A stretch of 64,000 bases of DNA from Oerskovia paurometabola (GCF_016907365.1 NZ_JAFBBV010000001.1:2418001-2482000), one strand, 5' to 3'. Numbered from the stretch's first letter, positions 18,844 to 29,040 are shown. Numbers and translations are program-made. The notes: a model not told the origin generated them from the letters alone.

Positions 18844-19950
18844 TCACGCCACGCCCGGCGCCCCCGGCAGCAGCTCGTCGAGGCGATAGCTCACGGGCTC
18901 CTCGAGCTGGTCGTACGTGCACGACGACGGCTCGCGGTCCGCGCGCCAGCGCCGGAGCTGGACGGTGTGCCGGAACCTGCTGCCCTCCATGTGGTCGTAC
19001 GCGACCTCGAGCACCTTCTCGACCCGCAGCGGGACGAACGACAGGTCCTTCGAACCGCTCCAGCGTGACTGTGCGCCGGGCATGCGCCCCGTGCCGGGGC
19101 TCTCCCACCCGGCCCACGGGTGCTCGGCCGCGTCGGGGCTGCCGGGATCGAGCACGAGCGGAGCCAGCTCGTTCACGAGCTCGGCCCTGCGCGCCCTGGG
19201 GAACGACGCCGCGACGCCCACGAACTGCAGGCCCCCCGCGTCGTCGTACAGCCCCAGCAGGAGCGACCCGAGCAGCGGTTCCTCGGGAGTCGAGCTCTTG
19301 TGCAGGCGGTAGCCCGCGAGCACGACGTCGGCCGTGCGCTCGTGCTTGACCTTGAGCATGACGCGCTTGTTCGGCTGGTAGGGCGCCGCGAGCGGCTTCG
19401 CGACGACGCCGTCGAGCCCGGCGCCCTCGAACGCCTCGAACCACTCCTGCGCGACCGCCCGATCCGTGGTGCGCGGAGTCAGGTGCACGCGCGGACCGTC
19501 GAGCCCCAGGCCCGCGAGCAGCTCCTGGCGACGGCTCAGGGGCTCGGCCGTGACGTCCTCGTCGCCCAGCGCCAGGAGGTCGAAGACCACGAGGCTCGCC
19601 GGGGTCTCCTCCGCCAGCCGTGCGACGCGGGAGGCCGCGGGATGGATGCGCTGCTGGAGCGCCTCGAAGTCGAGCCGGCCCCCTTGCGGGAGCACGATCT
19701 CGCCGTCGACCACGCATCGCTCGGGCAGGGCGTCGAGCACGGCCGCCACCACGTCGGGGAAGTACCGCTCCATGGGCTTGGCGCTGCGGCTGTCGAGGCG
19801 CACCTCCTCGCCGTCGCGGTACACGATCGCCCGGAACCCGTCCCACTTGGGCTCGAACACCAGCCCGCCCTCGACCGCGGCGGGGTCCGGGACGCCCGAG
19901 ACCGACTTCGCGAGCATGGGCAGCGTGGGCGGCAGCACGGGCAGGTCCAT
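18844..19950 (-). CDS. ATP-dependent DNA ligase (LigC/LigD ligase-domain type)
   Basis: A 368-residue ligase. The adenylation motif is EPKWDGFR with nucleophile Lys35; VVDGEIVLPQ (motif III), GLDGVVAKPLAAPYQ (motif IV) and LKVKHERTADVVL (motif V) follow, then an OB-fold C-terminal domain. It seals nicks with ATP and is probably the ligase partner of the convergent LigD-type polymerase, acting in end joining or repair. The ATG at 19950 starts MDLPVLPPTLPMLAKS, as in homologues; frame upstream is not conserved-looking and is excluded. No Shine-Dalgarno is obvious. Confidence 0.92.
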   Translation of the reverse strand: MDLPVLPPTLPMLAKSVSGVPDPAAVEGGLVFEPKWDGFRAIVYRDGEEVRLDSRSAKPMERYFPDVVAAVLDALPERCVVDGEIVLPQGGRLDFEALQQRIHPAASRVARLAEETPASLVVFDLLALGDEDVTAEPLSRRQELLAGLGLDGPRVHLTPRTTDRAVAQEWFEAFEGAGLDGVVAKPLAAPYQPNKRVMLKVKHERTADVVLAGYRLHKSSTPEEPLLGSLLLGLYDDAGGLQFVGVAASFPRARRAELVNELAPLVLDPGSPDAAEHPWAGWESPGTGRMPGAQSRWSGSKDLSFVPLRVEKVLEVAYDHMEGSRFRHTVQLRRWRADREPSSCTYDQLEEPVSYRLDELLPGAPGVA

Positions 19951-20036
19951 CCCCCGATGCTGCCACCGGCAGCGCGCGGACACCCGCCGAACGGCGAGCG
20001 ACGCCGTCGGGCCGTGCCCACCGCAGCGCTGCCGGA

Positions 20037-22352
20037 TCAGGCCGGCAGCTGAGGGCGCTCCTCCGCCTTGGAGCCCGTGATCCGGTAGACGTCGAACACG
20101 CCGTCGATCTTGCGGACCGCGGACAGGACCGTGGCCAGGTGCCCGGGCTCGGCCATCTCGAACACGAAGCGGGACATCGCGACCCGGTCGTTCGACGTCG
20201 AGACCGTCGCGGACAGGATGTTGACGTGGTGGTCCGACAGGACCCGGGTCACGTCCGAGAGCAGGCGCGAGCGGTCGAGCGCCTCGACCTGGATCTGGAC
20301 CAGGAACAGGGCGTTGCCACCCGTCGTCCAGTCGACCTCGACGATGCGCTCGGGCTGGTTGCGCAGCCCCACCACGTTGGCGCAGTCCGCGCGGTGGACG
20401 CTGACGCCCTGGCCGCGCGTGATGAAGCCGATGATCTCGTCGCCCGGCACCGGGGTGCAGCACTTGGCGAGCTTGACCCAGATGTCGTCCACGCCCTTGA
20501 CGACCACGCCCGGGTCGCCCGTGCGGGGGCGACGTGAGGTGTGCCCGGGGCGGGCGACCTCGGCGAGGTCCTCGGACGCGCCGTCCTCACCGCCCATGGC
20601 GTGCACGAGCTTCTGCACGACGCTCGCGGCCGAGACCTGCCCCTCGCCGATCGCGGCGTACAGCGCCGAGACGTCGGGGTAGCGCATCTCGTTGGCGAGA
20701 CCCACGAGGGACTCGTGGCTGAGCAGTCGCTGGATCGGCAGGTTCTGCTTCCGCATGGCCTTGGCGATCGCGGTCTTGCCGTGCTCGACGGCCTCCTCGC
20801 GGCGCTCCTTGGAGAACCACTGGCGGATCTTGTTGCGGGCACGCGGGCTGGAGACGAACGCGAGCCAGTCCCGGCTGGGTCCCGCCGTCTCCGACTTGGA
20901 CGTCAGGACGTCGACGACGTCGCCGTTCTCGAGCGTGGAGTCGAGGGGGACGAGCCGGCCGTTGACGCGCGCACCCATGGTGCGGTGGCCGACCTCGGTG
21001 TGCACGGCGTACGCGAAGTCGACGGGGGTCGAGCCCGCAGGCAGCGCGATGACGTCGCCCTTGGGCGTGAAGACGTAGACCTCGGCGCCGCCGATCTCGA
21101 AACGCAGCGAGTCGAGGAACTCCGAGGGGTCCGCCGTCTCCCGCTGCCAGTCGACGAGCTGACGCAGCCACTGCATGTCGGTCGAGGCGGTGTCCGGAGC
21201 GCCGCTCGACTTGGCGACCTCCTTGTACTTCCAGTGGGCCGCGACCCCGTACTCGGCACGCCGGTGCATGTCGTGCGTGCGGATCTGGATCTCGACGGGC
21301 TTGCCGCCGGGGCCGATGACCGTGGTGTGCAACGACTGGTACATGTTGAACTTCGGCATCGCGATGTAGTCCTTGAACCGCCCGGGGACGGGGTTCCATC
21401 GCGCGTGCAGGGCGCCGAGCGCCGCGTAGCAGTCCCGCACGGTGTCCACCAGGACGCGTGCGCCGACCAGGTCGTAGATCTCCGCGAAGTCGTGCCCGCG
21501 CACGATCATCTTCTGGTAGATCGAGTAGTAGTGCTTGGGGCGCCCGGTCACGGTCGCCTTGATCTTCGCGGTGCGCAGGTCTGCGGTCACCTGCTCGCGG
21601 ACCACGGCGAGGTACTCCTCGCGGGCCGGCGCGCGCTCGGCGACCAGGTGCACGATCTCCTCGTACACCTTGGGGTAGAGCGTCGCGAACGACAGGTCCT
21701 CGAGCTCCCACTTGATGGTGTTCATGCCGAGGCGGTGCGCGAGCGGCGCGTAGATCTCGAGGGTCTCGCGGGCCTTGCGCTCGGCGGAGGACGACGGGAC
21801 GAACTTCCAGGTCCGGGCGTTGTGCAGGCGGTCGGCGAGCTTGATGACGAGCACGCGGATGTCGCGGGCCATGGCCACGACCATCTTGCGCACGGTCTCG
21901 GCCTGCGCTGCGTCGCCGTACGTCACCTTGTCGAGCTTGGTGACGCCGTCGACCAGCATGGCGATCTCTTCGCCGTACTCCTCGGTGAGGCGTTCGAGCG
22001 AGTACTCGGTGTCCTCGACCGTGTCGTGGAGCAGTGCGGCGGCGAGCGTCGCACCGTCGAAGCCGAGGTCGGCGAGGATCGTCGCGACCGCGACGGGGTG
22101 CGTGATGTACGGGTCGCCGCTCTTGCGCAGCTGGCCGCGGTGGGCCTTCTCCGCGGTCGCGTACGCACGCTCGATGACCGAGAGGTCGGACTTGGGGTGG
22201 TTGGTCCGCACCGCTTGGAGCACGGGTTCGAGCGCGGGGATGCCGCCCTGGCTCCCCCGGACCCCGAACCGCACCAACCGTGAACGTACCCGTGCTGCCG
22301 AGGACTGCCCGCTGTCGCTCGTGGACCGACCGGTCCGTGTCTCTTCGCTCAT
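20037..22352 (-). CDS. rel: bifunctional (p)ppGpp synthetase/hydrolase
   Basis: A 771-residue Rel enzyme, long form. Domains in order are: HD hydrolase ([21 protein letters not shown]), synthetase ([36 protein letters not shown]), TGS ([17 protein letters not shown]), helical/zinc region ([14 protein letters not shown] with two Cys) and C-terminal ACT ([20 protein letters not shown]). Both catalytic halves look intact, so it should make and degrade (p)ppGpp. ATG 22352 has GGAGG 6 bp upstream. It sits downstream of apt, and secF/secD/yajC lie further upstream, as in mycobacteria. Confidence 0.97.
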   Translation of the reverse strand: MSEETRTGRSTSDSGQSSAARVRSRLVRFGVRGSQGGIPALEPVLQAVRTNHPKSDLSVIERAYATAEKAHRGQLRKSGDPYITHPVAVATILADLGFDGATLAAALLHDTVEDTEYSLERLTEEYGEEIAMLVDGVTKLDKVTYGDAAQAETVRKMVVAMARDIRVLVIKLADRLHNARTWKFVPSSSAERKARETLEIYAPLAHRLGMNTIKWELEDLSFATLYPKVYEEIVHLVAERAPAREEYLAVVREQVTADLRTAKIKATVTGRPKHYYSIYQKMIVRGHDFAEIYDLVGARVLVDTVRDCYAALGALHARWNPVPGRFKDYIAMPKFNMYQSLHTTVIGPGGKPVEIQIRTHDMHRRAEYGVAAHWKYKEVAKSSGAPDTASTDMQWLRQLVDWQRETADPSEFLDSLRFEIGGAEVYVFTPKGDVIALPAGSTPVDFAYAVHTEVGHRTMGARVNGRLVPLDSTLENGDVVDVLTSKSETAGPSRDWLAFVSSPRARNKIRQWFSKERREEAVEHGKTAIAKAMRKQNLPIQRLLSHESLVGLANEMRYPDVSALYAAIGEGQVSAASVVQKLVHAMGGEDGASEDLAEVARPGHTSRRPRTGDPGVVVKGVDDIWVKLAKCCTPVPGDEIIGFITRGQGVSVHRADCANVVGLRNQPERIVEVDWTTGGNALFLVQIQVEALDRSRLLSDVTRVLSDHHVNILSATVSTSNDRVAMSRFVFEMAEPGHLATVLSAVRKIDGVFDVYRITGSKAEERPQLPA

Positions 22353-22408
22353 GCGTGCCTCCTCACCCTGATCGCCGGAGAATCTCGACGTCCGTCGGAG
22401 TGGCAATC

Positions 22409-22981
22409 CTACGACTCCACGCGCAGGAGCGTGTCGACCTGGCGGCCCGCGAGCCGTTCGCGACCTCCCAGACCGTCGAGCTCGAGCAGGAACGCGACGC
22501 CCACCACGACCCCGCCGCAGCGTTCGACCAGCTCGGCGCCGGCTGAGGCGGTCCCGCCCGTGGCGAGGACGTCGTCGACGACCAGCACCCGCGCGCCGGG
22601 GGTCAGCGTCCCGGTGCGCAGCTCGATCGAGGCGGTGCCGTACTCGAGGTCGTAGGTCACCGTCTCGGTGGGCGGAGGGAGCTTGCCGGCCTTGCGCAGC
22701 GGCAGGAAGCCGACGCCGAGGCGGGTCGCGAGCGGGGCGCCGATCAGGAAGCCGCGGGCCTCCAGACCGGCGACGAGGTCGACGCCCCCCGCGGCGAAGG
22801 CCGCGAGGGAGTCGACCACGTCGCCGAGCGCCCTGCCGTCGGCGAGCAGACCGGTGATGTCACGGAACGTGACGCCGGGCTGGGGGTAGTCCGGGACGTC
22901 GCGGATCAGTCCGAGGACCTCGGCCGCGCGCTCGTCCCCCAGGCCGGTCAGCCCGACGGGAAGGATGCTGCTGGTGCTCAT
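22409..22981 (-). CDS. apt: adenine phosphoribosyltransferase
   Basis: A 190-residue purine salvage enzyme joining adenine and PRPP to give AMP. The PRPP-binding loop is [14 protein letters not shown], and the N-terminal [16 protein letters not shown] and [14 protein letters not shown] are diagnostic. It starts 6 bp after secF and ends 56 bp before rel, so the three probably share transcription. Its small size and motif set match bacterial Apt with no missing residues. Confidence 0.96.
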   Translation of the reverse strand: MSTSSILPVGLTGLGDERAAEVLGLIRDVPDYPQPGVTFRDITGLLADGRALGDVVDSLAAFAAGGVDLVAGLEARGFLIGAPLATRLGVGFLPLRKAGKLPPPTETVTYDLEYGTASIELRTGTLTPGARVLVVDDVLATGGTASAGAELVERCGGVVVGVAFLLELDGLGGRERLAGRQVDTLLRVES

Positions 22982-22987
22982 GAGGGG

Positions 22988-24106
22988 TCAGTGCCCCCGC
23001 TTGCGTCGCGGCTGCGCCTTGACGCCCTGGTGGGAGCCCGGCTGGAGCTGGGCCGCACCCTGGACCCCGGCGGCGGCCAGCGCCGCGTCCCTGGCCGTGC
23101 CGTCCGAGGACTGCGCGGCGTCGGCGACCTTCGCGGCGCGCTTGTCCAGGACCTTCCGGGTGTGCTCCTTGATGGCGGGCTCGCGCTCGCGCAGCGTGAC
23201 CTCCAGGGGCGTGGCCAGGAAGATCGAGGAGTAGGCACCGACGGCCATACCGACGAACAGCGCGAGCGAGATGTCGCGCAGCGTGCCGGCGCCCAGGAGG
23301 AACGCGCCGATGAACAGGATGGCGCTCACGGGCAGCAGCGCCACGACCGAGGTGTTGATCGACCGGACGAGCGTCTGGTTGACCGCGAGGTTCGCGCGCT
23401 CGGCGTAGGTGCTGCGGGTCTGGTCGAGGATGCCGTGCGTGTTCTCCCGGACCTTGTCGAAGACCACGACCGTGTCGTAGATCGAGTACCCGAGGATCGT
23501 CAGGAAGCCGATCACGGTCGCGGGGGTGACCTCCCAGCCGATCGCCGCGTAGATCCCGACCGTGATGATGAGGTCGTGGAACAGCGCGATGAGCGCGGCC
23601 GCCGCCATGCGCCAGTTGCGGAAGTAGATCGTCATGACCAGACCCACCAGGGCCAGGAAGACGATGAGGCCCGTGATGGCCTTCTGGGACACGTCCTTGC
23701 CCCAGCTGGGGCCGATGAACGCGGTCGTGACGTCGTTCTCGGTCACGGAGTAGGCCCCGGCGAGGGCGTCGCGGACCTCGGTGACCTCGTCCGCGGTCAG
23801 GCGGTCGGTCTGGACGCGGATCGCGCTTCCACCGACGGTCGTCACGCGCGGCACCTCGTCCGGCGCGACCTCGGCCACGGCGTCGATCGCAGGCTGCTGG
23901 CTGGTGTCGCTCACGTTGGAGACGACGAACTCCGAGCCGCCGCGGAAGTCGATGCCGAGGTTGAAGCCCTTGGTGAGCAGGACCCCGAACGACAGGACGA
24001 CCATCACGATCGCGATGATGTAGAAGCGGCGGCGGTGGCCGACGATCTGGTAGGACTTGCGACCCGTGTAGAGGTCGTTGCCCCACTGGGCGAATCCCTG
24101 CGCCAT
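22988..24106 (-). CDS. secF: protein translocase subunit SecF
   Basis: Inner-membrane partner of SecD that uses the proton gradient to help the SecYEG channel complete export. The 372-residue protein has six predicted helices, the first after GRKSYQIVGHRRRFY, and the conserved GIDFRGGSEF and GYSIYDTVVVFDKVREN motifs. It ends in a long basic/Ala-rich cytoplasmic tail of about 60 residues. The start overlaps the secD stop by one base (TGATG), so the two are coupled. Confidence 0.97.
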   Translation of the reverse strand: MAQGFAQWGNDLYTGRKSYQIVGHRRRFYIIAIVMVVLSFGVLLTKGFNLGIDFRGGSEFVVSNVSDTSQQPAIDAVAEVAPDEVPRVTTVGGSAIRVQTDRLTADEVTEVRDALAGAYSVTENDVTTAFIGPSWGKDVSQKAITGLIVFLALVGLVMTIYFRNWRMAAAALIALFHDLIITVGIYAAIGWEVTPATVIGFLTILGYSIYDTVVVFDKVRENTHGILDQTRSTYAERANLAVNQTLVRSINTSVVALLPVSAILFIGAFLLGAGTLRDISLALFVGMAVGAYSSIFLATPLEVTLREREPAIKEHTRKVLDKRAAKVADAAQSSDGTARDAALAAAGVQGAAQLQPGSHQGVKAQPRRKRGH

Positions 24107-25911
24107 CAGAGGTTCTCCTCGTTCTTGTCGCCCTCGGTCGAGGAGCCGGTGGTGGGGGCGTCGGACTCGGCCGCCCGCCGGGCCGCGGCGCGGCGCTCGG
24201 CGATCGTCAGGCGGGTGCCCTCGCCCCCGGTCGCGCCCTGGAGGCTCGCGCCGGCACCGACCTTCTCACGGGTGGGGCTGCCGAACGGTTCGTCGACGGG
24301 GGCGTCGGTGACAGGTGCGTCCTTGTCCTCGGTGGTCCCGGGGCGGGCGACCCGCCCCCGTCCGGCGTAGCGGGTGGTCGCTCCGAGGCGGCGCGGGTCG
24401 AGACCCGAGGCCGGGTGCCCGCTGGCGAAGAACTTGGTCCTCGCGAGGAGCTGCATGACCGGGTGCGTGAACATGAAGACCACGATCAGGTCGATCAGGG
24501 TCGTCAGTCCGAGCGTGAACGCGAAGCCGCGCACACCGCCCACGGCCAGGAAGTACAGCACGACCGCGGCGAGGAAGTTGACCGCGTCGGAGGCCAGGAT
24601 GGTGCGGCGTGCGCGGTCCCACCCCTTCTCGACGGCCGAGTTCAGGGTGCGGCCGTCGCGCAGCTCGTCCCGGATGCGTTCGAAGTACACGATGAACGAG
24701 TCCGCGGTGATACCGATCGCGACGATGATGCCCGCGACACCGGGCAGCGAGAGGCGGTACCCGATCGTCCAGGACAGCAGCAGGATCACCCCGAAGGTGA
24801 GGACCGCGGCGATGCCGAGCGAGGCGACCGTGACCAGACCCAGGGCCCGGTACTGGAAGAGCGAGTAGATGACGACGAGCAGGAGACCGATCGCGCCCGC
24901 GATGAGGCCCTTCTCGAGCTGCTCGCTGCCGAGGGTCGCGGAGATCTGCTGCTCGCTCTGGACCTCGAAGGTCAGCGGGAGCGAGCCGAAGTTGAGCTGG
25001 TTGGCCAGCAGGGCCGCGCTCTCACGGGTGAAGCTGCCGGAGATCTCGGCCTTGCCGTCGGTGATGACGGCGTTGGCGGTCGGGGCGGAGATGACGAGCC
25101 CGTCGAGCACGAGCGCGAAAGCGTTCTGCGGGGAGGGCAGGGAGAAGAGGCGCGTCGTCGTGTCCTTGAAGGCCTCGGTGCCCTCGTTGTTGAACTCGAG
25201 GTTGACGACCCACTGGCCGGTGCTCACGCCCTGCGCCGTGGTGCCCATGCCCGAGCTCGCGTTGGAGATCTCGGTGCCCTCGATCTCGACCGGTCCCAGG
25301 ATGTACTTGGCGCTGCCGTCGTCGGCGCACGTGACCAGGGGTGCGTCGGGCTGGTCGCCCAGACCACCGGTGAGGTTCTTGGGGTCGGTGCAGTCGAGCG
25401 CGTCGAACTCGGCCTGGATCGCCGGGGTGATCTGGGCGAGGTCGCTCGGGTTGGCGGGGACGACGGGCGTCTCAGGCTCAGCGGGAGCCTCGGCCGGGGT
25501 CTCGGTCTCCACCGGGGTGGGGGCGCCGACGGTCAGGACCGGGCGGAACCGCATCTGCGCGGACTTGCGCACGAGGTCGAGCGTCTCGTCGCTCGGGGTG
25601 CCGGGCAGCCCGACGACGATGTTGTTGCCCTGGCTGGTGATCTCGGCCTCGGTCACGCCCGAGGAGTCGACGCGCTGGCGGATCACGTTGATCGCCTGCG
25701 TGATCGTCTCGTCGGTGACCTTCCCCTCGGAGGCGATCGGCGTCAGGATGATCTGCGTGCCGCCCTCCAGGTCGAGGGCGAGTCCGGGGGTGAGGCTCGC
25801 GTCCGACCACTTGGTGCCGGCGAAGATCGACGCGAACAACGCGAGGATCAGTACAGCGAGGGTTACCAGGGTGCGTACGGGCCTGGCGCGTCGTGTGTTG
25901 GAGGTGGCCAA
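24106..25911 (-). CDS. secD: protein translocase subunit SecD
   Basis: A 601-residue SecD with the N-terminal helix, periplasmic P1 domain (ALDLEGGTQIILTP, VIRQRVDSSGVTEAEI) and six-helix membrane block (ITADSFIVYFERIRDELRDG). Between the P1 subdomains (about residues 120-160) lies a Pro/Glu/Thr-rich insertion (VETETPAEAPAEPETPVVP). The C-terminal cytoplasmic tail of about 90 residues is also unusually long and charged. It works with SecF in late protein export. Confidence 0.97.
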   Translation of the reverse strand: MATSNTRRARPVRTLVTLAVLILALFASIFAGTKWSDASLTPGLALDLEGGTQIILTPIASEGKVTDETITQAINVIRQRVDSSGVTEAEITSQGNNIVVGLPGTPSDETLDLVRKSAQMRFRPVLTVGAPTPVETETPAEAPAEPETPVVPANPSDLAQITPAIQAEFDALDCTDPKNLTGGLGDQPDAPLVTCADDGSAKYILGPVEIEGTEISNASSGMGTTAQGVSTGQWVVNLEFNNEGTEAFKDTTTRLFSLPSPQNAFALVLDGLVISAPTANAVITDGKAEISGSFTRESAALLANQLNFGSLPLTFEVQSEQQISATLGSEQLEKGLIAGAIGLLLVVIYSLFQYRALGLVTVASLGIAAVLTFGVILLLSWTIGYRLSLPGVAGIIVAIGITADSFIVYFERIRDELRDGRTLNSAVEKGWDRARRTILASDAVNFLAAVVLYFLAVGGVRGFAFTLGLTTLIDLIVVFMFTHPVMQLLARTKFFASGHPASGLDPRRLGATTRYAGRGRVARPGTTEDKDAPVTDAPVDEPFGSPTREKVGAGASLQGATGGEGTRLTIAERRAAARRAAESDAPTTGSSTEGDKNEENL

Positions 25912-25959
25912 CTATCCGTCTCTTCTCGTGCGCGCGACATCGCGAGATGGCGCGGGTCG

Positions 25960-25989
25960 ACGTCGCACCCCGGGATCGGGGTGCGACGT
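25960..25989 (-). terminator. hairpin between yajC and secD
   Basis: Perfect 12-bp stem ACGTCGCACCCC/GGGGTGCGACGT with a 6-nt loop, 4 bp after the yajC stop. It could partly terminate transcription or stabilise the 3' end of yajC mRNA before secD. Confidence 0.6.
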
Positions 25990-25993
25990 GGTG

Positions 25994-26425
25994 TCACTTG
26001 CTGTCGGTGCCGTCGTCCCGCTTGTCCCCCGGCTTGTCCGTGAGCCCGGACAGGTCGTCCGGGACGTCCAGGACGTCGTCGTCCGCCGAGGAGGTGGTCG
26101 CGTCGCCGTAGACCGCGTCCTTCTCGGTGCCCTCGGCAAGCTCGTCGGTGCCCTCTTCCTCGACGGGCGGCTCGACGAGCTTGGCGATCGCCGCGCGCAG
26201 CCAGCGCGTCTGGGTGCCGGGGGTGGACTCGATCGTGATGATGTCCTTCTCCTCGTCGACGTCGACGATGGTCCCGAACAGGCCGGAGCCGGTCATGACC
26301 TCCTGGCCGGGGGCAAGGTTGGTGCGGAAGGCGGCTGCTTCCTTCTGGGCCTTGCGTGACCGGTTGGTCATGAGGAACATCGCTCCGGCGGCGAGAGCGA
26401 GGATGAGGATGAGGCTGAAGTCCAT
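25994..26425 (-). CDS. yajC: preprotein translocase subunit YajC
   Basis: A 143-residue protein: one N-terminal membrane helix (about residues 3-21, FSLILILALAAGAMFLM), the conserved YajC domain (NLAPGQEVMTGSGLFGTIVDV), then an acidic low-complexity tail (residues about 95-143). YajC associates with SecDF and is accessory for export. ATG 26425 is the typical start MDFSLILI. A good promoter (TTGGTG-N17-TAGACT) lies about 40 bp upstream, so yajC-secD-secF-apt-rel can be transcribed separately from ruvB. Confidence 0.95.
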   Translation of the reverse strand: MDFSLILILALAAGAMFLMTNRSRKAQKEAAAFRTNLAPGQEVMTGSGLFGTIVDVDEEKDIITIESTPGTQTRWLRAAIAKLVEPPVEEEGTDELAEGTEKDAVYGDATTSSADDDVLDVPDDLSGLTDKPGDKRDDGTDSK

Positions 26426-26468
26426 GACGGGGTAACCGGTTCCTGTTCTGTGCTGGGATCTGCGCGGC

Positions 26469-26497
26469 AGTCTAGGCGCACGCGTACGGATCACCAA
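26469..26497 (-). promoter_or_regulatory. promoter upstream of yajC-secD-secF
   Basis: On the minus strand TTGGTG (26492-26497), a 17-bp spacer and TAGACT (26469-26474) match the housekeeping consensus. Transcription would start near 26462, about 37 nt before the yajC ATG. Confidence 0.6.
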
Positions 26498-26541
26498 CGA
26501 ACCGTCCGGCCGTGGAGTTCCGCCGCTCAGATTCCTCCAGT

Positions 26542-27675
26542 CTAGGCCCCCGTGTCGAACAGGGTTCCGCCCGACCTCGCCGAGCCCGTCCGCTGCCCGA
26601 GTCCGCCGCCCGGTCCGCGGGGCGCCAGCGGGTCGGGCGGGGTCAGCCCGAGGTGCGCCCAGGCCGCGGGGGTCGCGACGCGACCGCGCGGGGTGCGGCC
26701 GATCAGCCCTTCGCGTACGAGGAAGGGCTCGGCGACGGTCTCGACCGTCTCGGACTCCTCCCCCACGGTCACGGCGAGGGTGCTCAGGCCCACGGGGCCG
26801 CCGCCGAACCGCGTGCACAGGGCGCCCAGGACGGCCCGGTCGAGGCGGTCGAGGCCGAGCTCGTCGACCTCGTAGACCTCGAGTGCCGCGCGGGCGGCCC
26901 GCAGGTCCATGGTCCCGTCGCCGCGCACCTGTGCCCAGTCGCGCACGCGGCGCAGCAGCCGGTTGGCGATACGGGGCGTACCACGGGAACGGCCCGAGAT
27001 CTCGTGGGCGGCGGCGTGCTTGATCTCGACGCCGAGCAGCCCGGCCGAGCGGATGATGACGCGCTCGAGCTCCTCGGCGGAGTAGAAGTCGAGGTGTCCG
27101 GTGAACCCGAAGCGGTCGCGCAGCGGGGCGGGCAGGAGCCCGGCGCGCGTGGTGGCGCCCACGACGGTGAACGGCGGCAGGGACAGCGGGATGGCGCTGG
27201 CCCCGGCCCCCTTGCCGACGACGACGTCGACCCGGAAATCCTCCATCGCGACGTACAGCAGCTCTTCGGCGGGGCGCGCGAGGCGGTGGATCTCGTCGAT
27301 GAACAGCACCTCGCCCTCCTCGAGCGAGGACAGGACCGCGGCGAGGTCGCCCGCGTGCTGGATCGCGGGGCCGGACGTCACGCGCAGCGAGGTGCCGAGC
27401 TCGGCGGCGATGATCATCGCGAGGGTCGTCTTGCCGAGCCCGGGCGGGCCCGAGAGCAGGACGTGGTCGGGCGTCGCCCCGCGTGCGAGGGCCGCCTGGA
27501 GCACGAGGGAGAGCTGGTCGCGCACGACGAGCTGCCCGACGAACTCCTCGAGGCGCCTCGGTCGCAGGGCGGCCTCGGCTGCTCGCTCGAGGTCGTCGGC
27601 CGTCGAGGTCACGATCCGCTCGGACGTGAACGGCTCGTTCCCCTCCTCGTAGCCGACGCGGTCGAAGTCAGCCAC
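26542..27675 (-). CDS. ruvB: Holliday junction branch migration helicase RuvB
   Basis: A 377-residue AAA+ motor that drives RuvA-bound Holliday junctions. Walker A is GPPGLGKTT, Walker [10 protein letters not shown], followed by the RuvB beta-hairpin ([15 protein letters not shown]), sensor ([18 protein letters not shown]) and C-terminal winged helix ([18 protein letters not shown] type). The tail adds about 25 Gly/Arg/Ser residues. The GTG start overlaps the ruvA stop by 8 bp. It is downstream of the LexA-like box that precedes ruvA. Confidence 0.97.
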   Translation of the reverse strand: MADFDRVGYEEGNEPFTSERIVTSTADDLERAAEAALRPRRLEEFVGQLVVRDQLSLVLQAALARGATPDHVLLSGPPGLGKTTLAMIIAAELGTSLRVTSGPAIQHAGDLAAVLSSLEEGEVLFIDEIHRLARPAEELLYVAMEDFRVDVVVGKGAGASAIPLSLPPFTVVGATTRAGLLPAPLRDRFGFTGHLDFYSAEELERVIIRSAGLLGVEIKHAAAHEISGRSRGTPRIANRLLRRVRDWAQVRGDGTMDLRAARAALEVYEVDELGLDRLDRAVLGALCTRFGGGPVGLSTLAVTVGEESETVETVAEPFLVREGLIGRTPRGRVATPAAWAHLGLTPPDPLAPRGPGGGLGQRTGSARSGGTLFDTGA

Positions 27676-28315
27676 GGGGGCCGCCCAGGACCCGCAGCGA
27701 GGCGCGCAGCGCGCCGGCGATCTCGTCGGGCGCGACCGCGTCGGCCCCGGCCTGGGTCAGGACGGTGGCGAGGGCGTCCTCGGCGGCCTTGGGGTTCCAC
27801 CCGAGGCCCACGAGCGCCTGGACGACCTGGTCGCGCTGGTCGTCGACCACGGCACCGCCGGGGCCGCCCGTGCCGGCCGGGTCGTCCGCGCCCGTGCCGG
27901 TGGGGGCCCCGAGCCGGTCGCCGAGCTCGAGCGCGATGCGCTGGGCGCCCTTGCGCCCGATGCCGGGCACGCGCATGAGCGCGGCGATGTCCTCCCCCGC
28001 GACGGCGCGGCGCAGCCCGTCGGGCGTGTGCACCGCGAGCATGGCCAGGGCCAGGCGCGGGCCGACGCCGCTGACGGTCTGCACGGCCTCGAACACGGCA
28101 CGTTCGTCGTCGTCGGCGAACCCGAACAGCGTGAAGGAGTCCTCGCGGACGACCATGCTCGTGGCCAGGCGCGCGGGCTCGCCCACGCGCAGCGCGGACA
28201 GGGTCGCGGGGGTCGCGTGGACGAGGTAGCCCACGGCTCCCCCGGCGCCTCCCACGTCGATGACGGCGCGGTCCAGGCGGACGTCCGCGACCGTGCCCGA
28301 CAGCGAAGCGATCAC
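27668..28315 (-). CDS. ruvA: Holliday junction branch migration protein RuvA
   Basis: A 215-residue DNA-binding subunit: OB fold ([21 protein letters not shown]), two helix-hairpin-helix motifs ([13 protein letters not shown] and [14 protein letters not shown]) and the C-terminal domain III that contacts RuvB ([18 protein letters not shown]). A Gly/Pro/Thr/Ala linker between domains II and III is long. GTG 28315 has GGAGG 7 bp upstream; the ORF continues upstream but that sequence lacks family similarity. A LexA-like box lies about 50 bp upstream of the start. Confidence 0.96.
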   Translation of the reverse strand: MIASLSGTVADVRLDRAVIDVGGAGGAVGYLVHATPATLSALRVGEPARLATSMVVREDSFTLFGFADDDERAVFEAVQTVSGVGPRLALAMLAVHTPDGLRRAVAGEDIAALMRVPGIGRKGAQRIALELGDRLGAPTGTGADDPAGTGGPGGAVVDDQRDQVVQALVGLGWNPKAAEDALATVLTQAGADAVAPDEIAGALRASLRVLGGPRG

Positions 28316-28361
28316 TGTGCCTCCATGCTTCCTCGCGGGTCCCGGCCACGAGCGGCCGGTC

Positions 28362-28377
28362 CCGAACACCTGTACGA
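28362..28377 (-). promoter_or_regulatory. probable SOS (LexA) box between ruvC and ruvA
   Basis: CCGAACACCTGTACGA differs from TCGAAC-N4-GTTCGA at one base in each half. On the minus strand a TAGAGT hexamer (28388-28393) lies 10 bp upstream, so the box would cover the transcription start of ruvAB. Confidence 0.6.
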
Positions 28378-28449
28378 ACCGTGGGCCACTCTAGCAACGG
28401 GCGGCGGTGCTCCCGGTCGAGCCTCGCCGTCGGGCACGTGGGGCCGGTG

Positions 28450-29013
28450 TCAGCCGCGTCGGCCGCGCGAGGCCTGCTCGGCCGCGGCCCAGGCGCGCTG
28501 CGCGGGCGTGAGCTGGTGCCGGTCCCCGCCCTGCAGGGCGCCCGCCGGGCGCCACAGGTGGCAGATCGCGAGGGCCAGGGCGTCGGCGGCGTCGGCGGGC
28601 TTGGGCAGCTCGCCGAGCTCGAGGATGCGCGCGACCATGCGCTGGACCTGGATCTTGTCGGCGCGGCCGGTGCCGGTCACGGCGGCCTTGACCTCGCTGG
28701 GGGTGTGCATCGCGACGGGCACGCCGCGACGGGCCGCGGCGACCATCGCGAGACCCGCGACCTGCGCGGTGCCCATGACGGTGCTGACGTTGTGCTGGGC
28801 GAAGACGCGCTCGACGGCCACGACGTCCGGGACGTGCTCGTCCATCCACACGTCGAGGCGCTGGGAGATGGTGAGCAGGCGCAGGTCGACCGACTGGTCG
28901 GGCGGGCTCTGCAGGACCCCGACCGCCACCATGCGGGCGCGCCGTCCGGGCAGCGAGTCGACGACGCCGATCCCGCAACGGGTCAGTCCTGGGTCCACTC
29001 CGAGCACGCGCAC
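28450..29013 (-). CDS. ruvC: crossover junction endodeoxyribonuclease RuvC
   Basis: A 187-residue Holliday junction resolvase of the RNase H fold. The N-terminal catalytic Asp is in [16 protein letters not shown] (Asp7); further acidic residues are in VAVERVF and near the C-terminus ([15 protein letters not shown]). It cuts junctions processed by RuvAB. GTG start with GAAGGTGAG upstream. A gap of 134 bp with a LexA-like box separates it from ruvA, so the resolvase and motor genes may be controlled partly independently. Confidence 0.96.
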   Translation of the reverse strand: MRVLGVDPGLTRCGIGVVDSLPGRRARMVAVGVLQSPPDQSVDLRLLTISQRLDVWMDEHVPDVVAVERVFAQHNVSTVMGTAQVAGLAMVAAARRGVPVAMHTPSEVKAAVTGTGRADKIQVQRMVARILELGELPKPADAADALALAICHLWRPAGALQGGDRHQLTPAQRAWAAAEQASRGRRG

Positions 29014-29040
29014 GCGCTCACCTTCTCACGGGCCGCCCAC

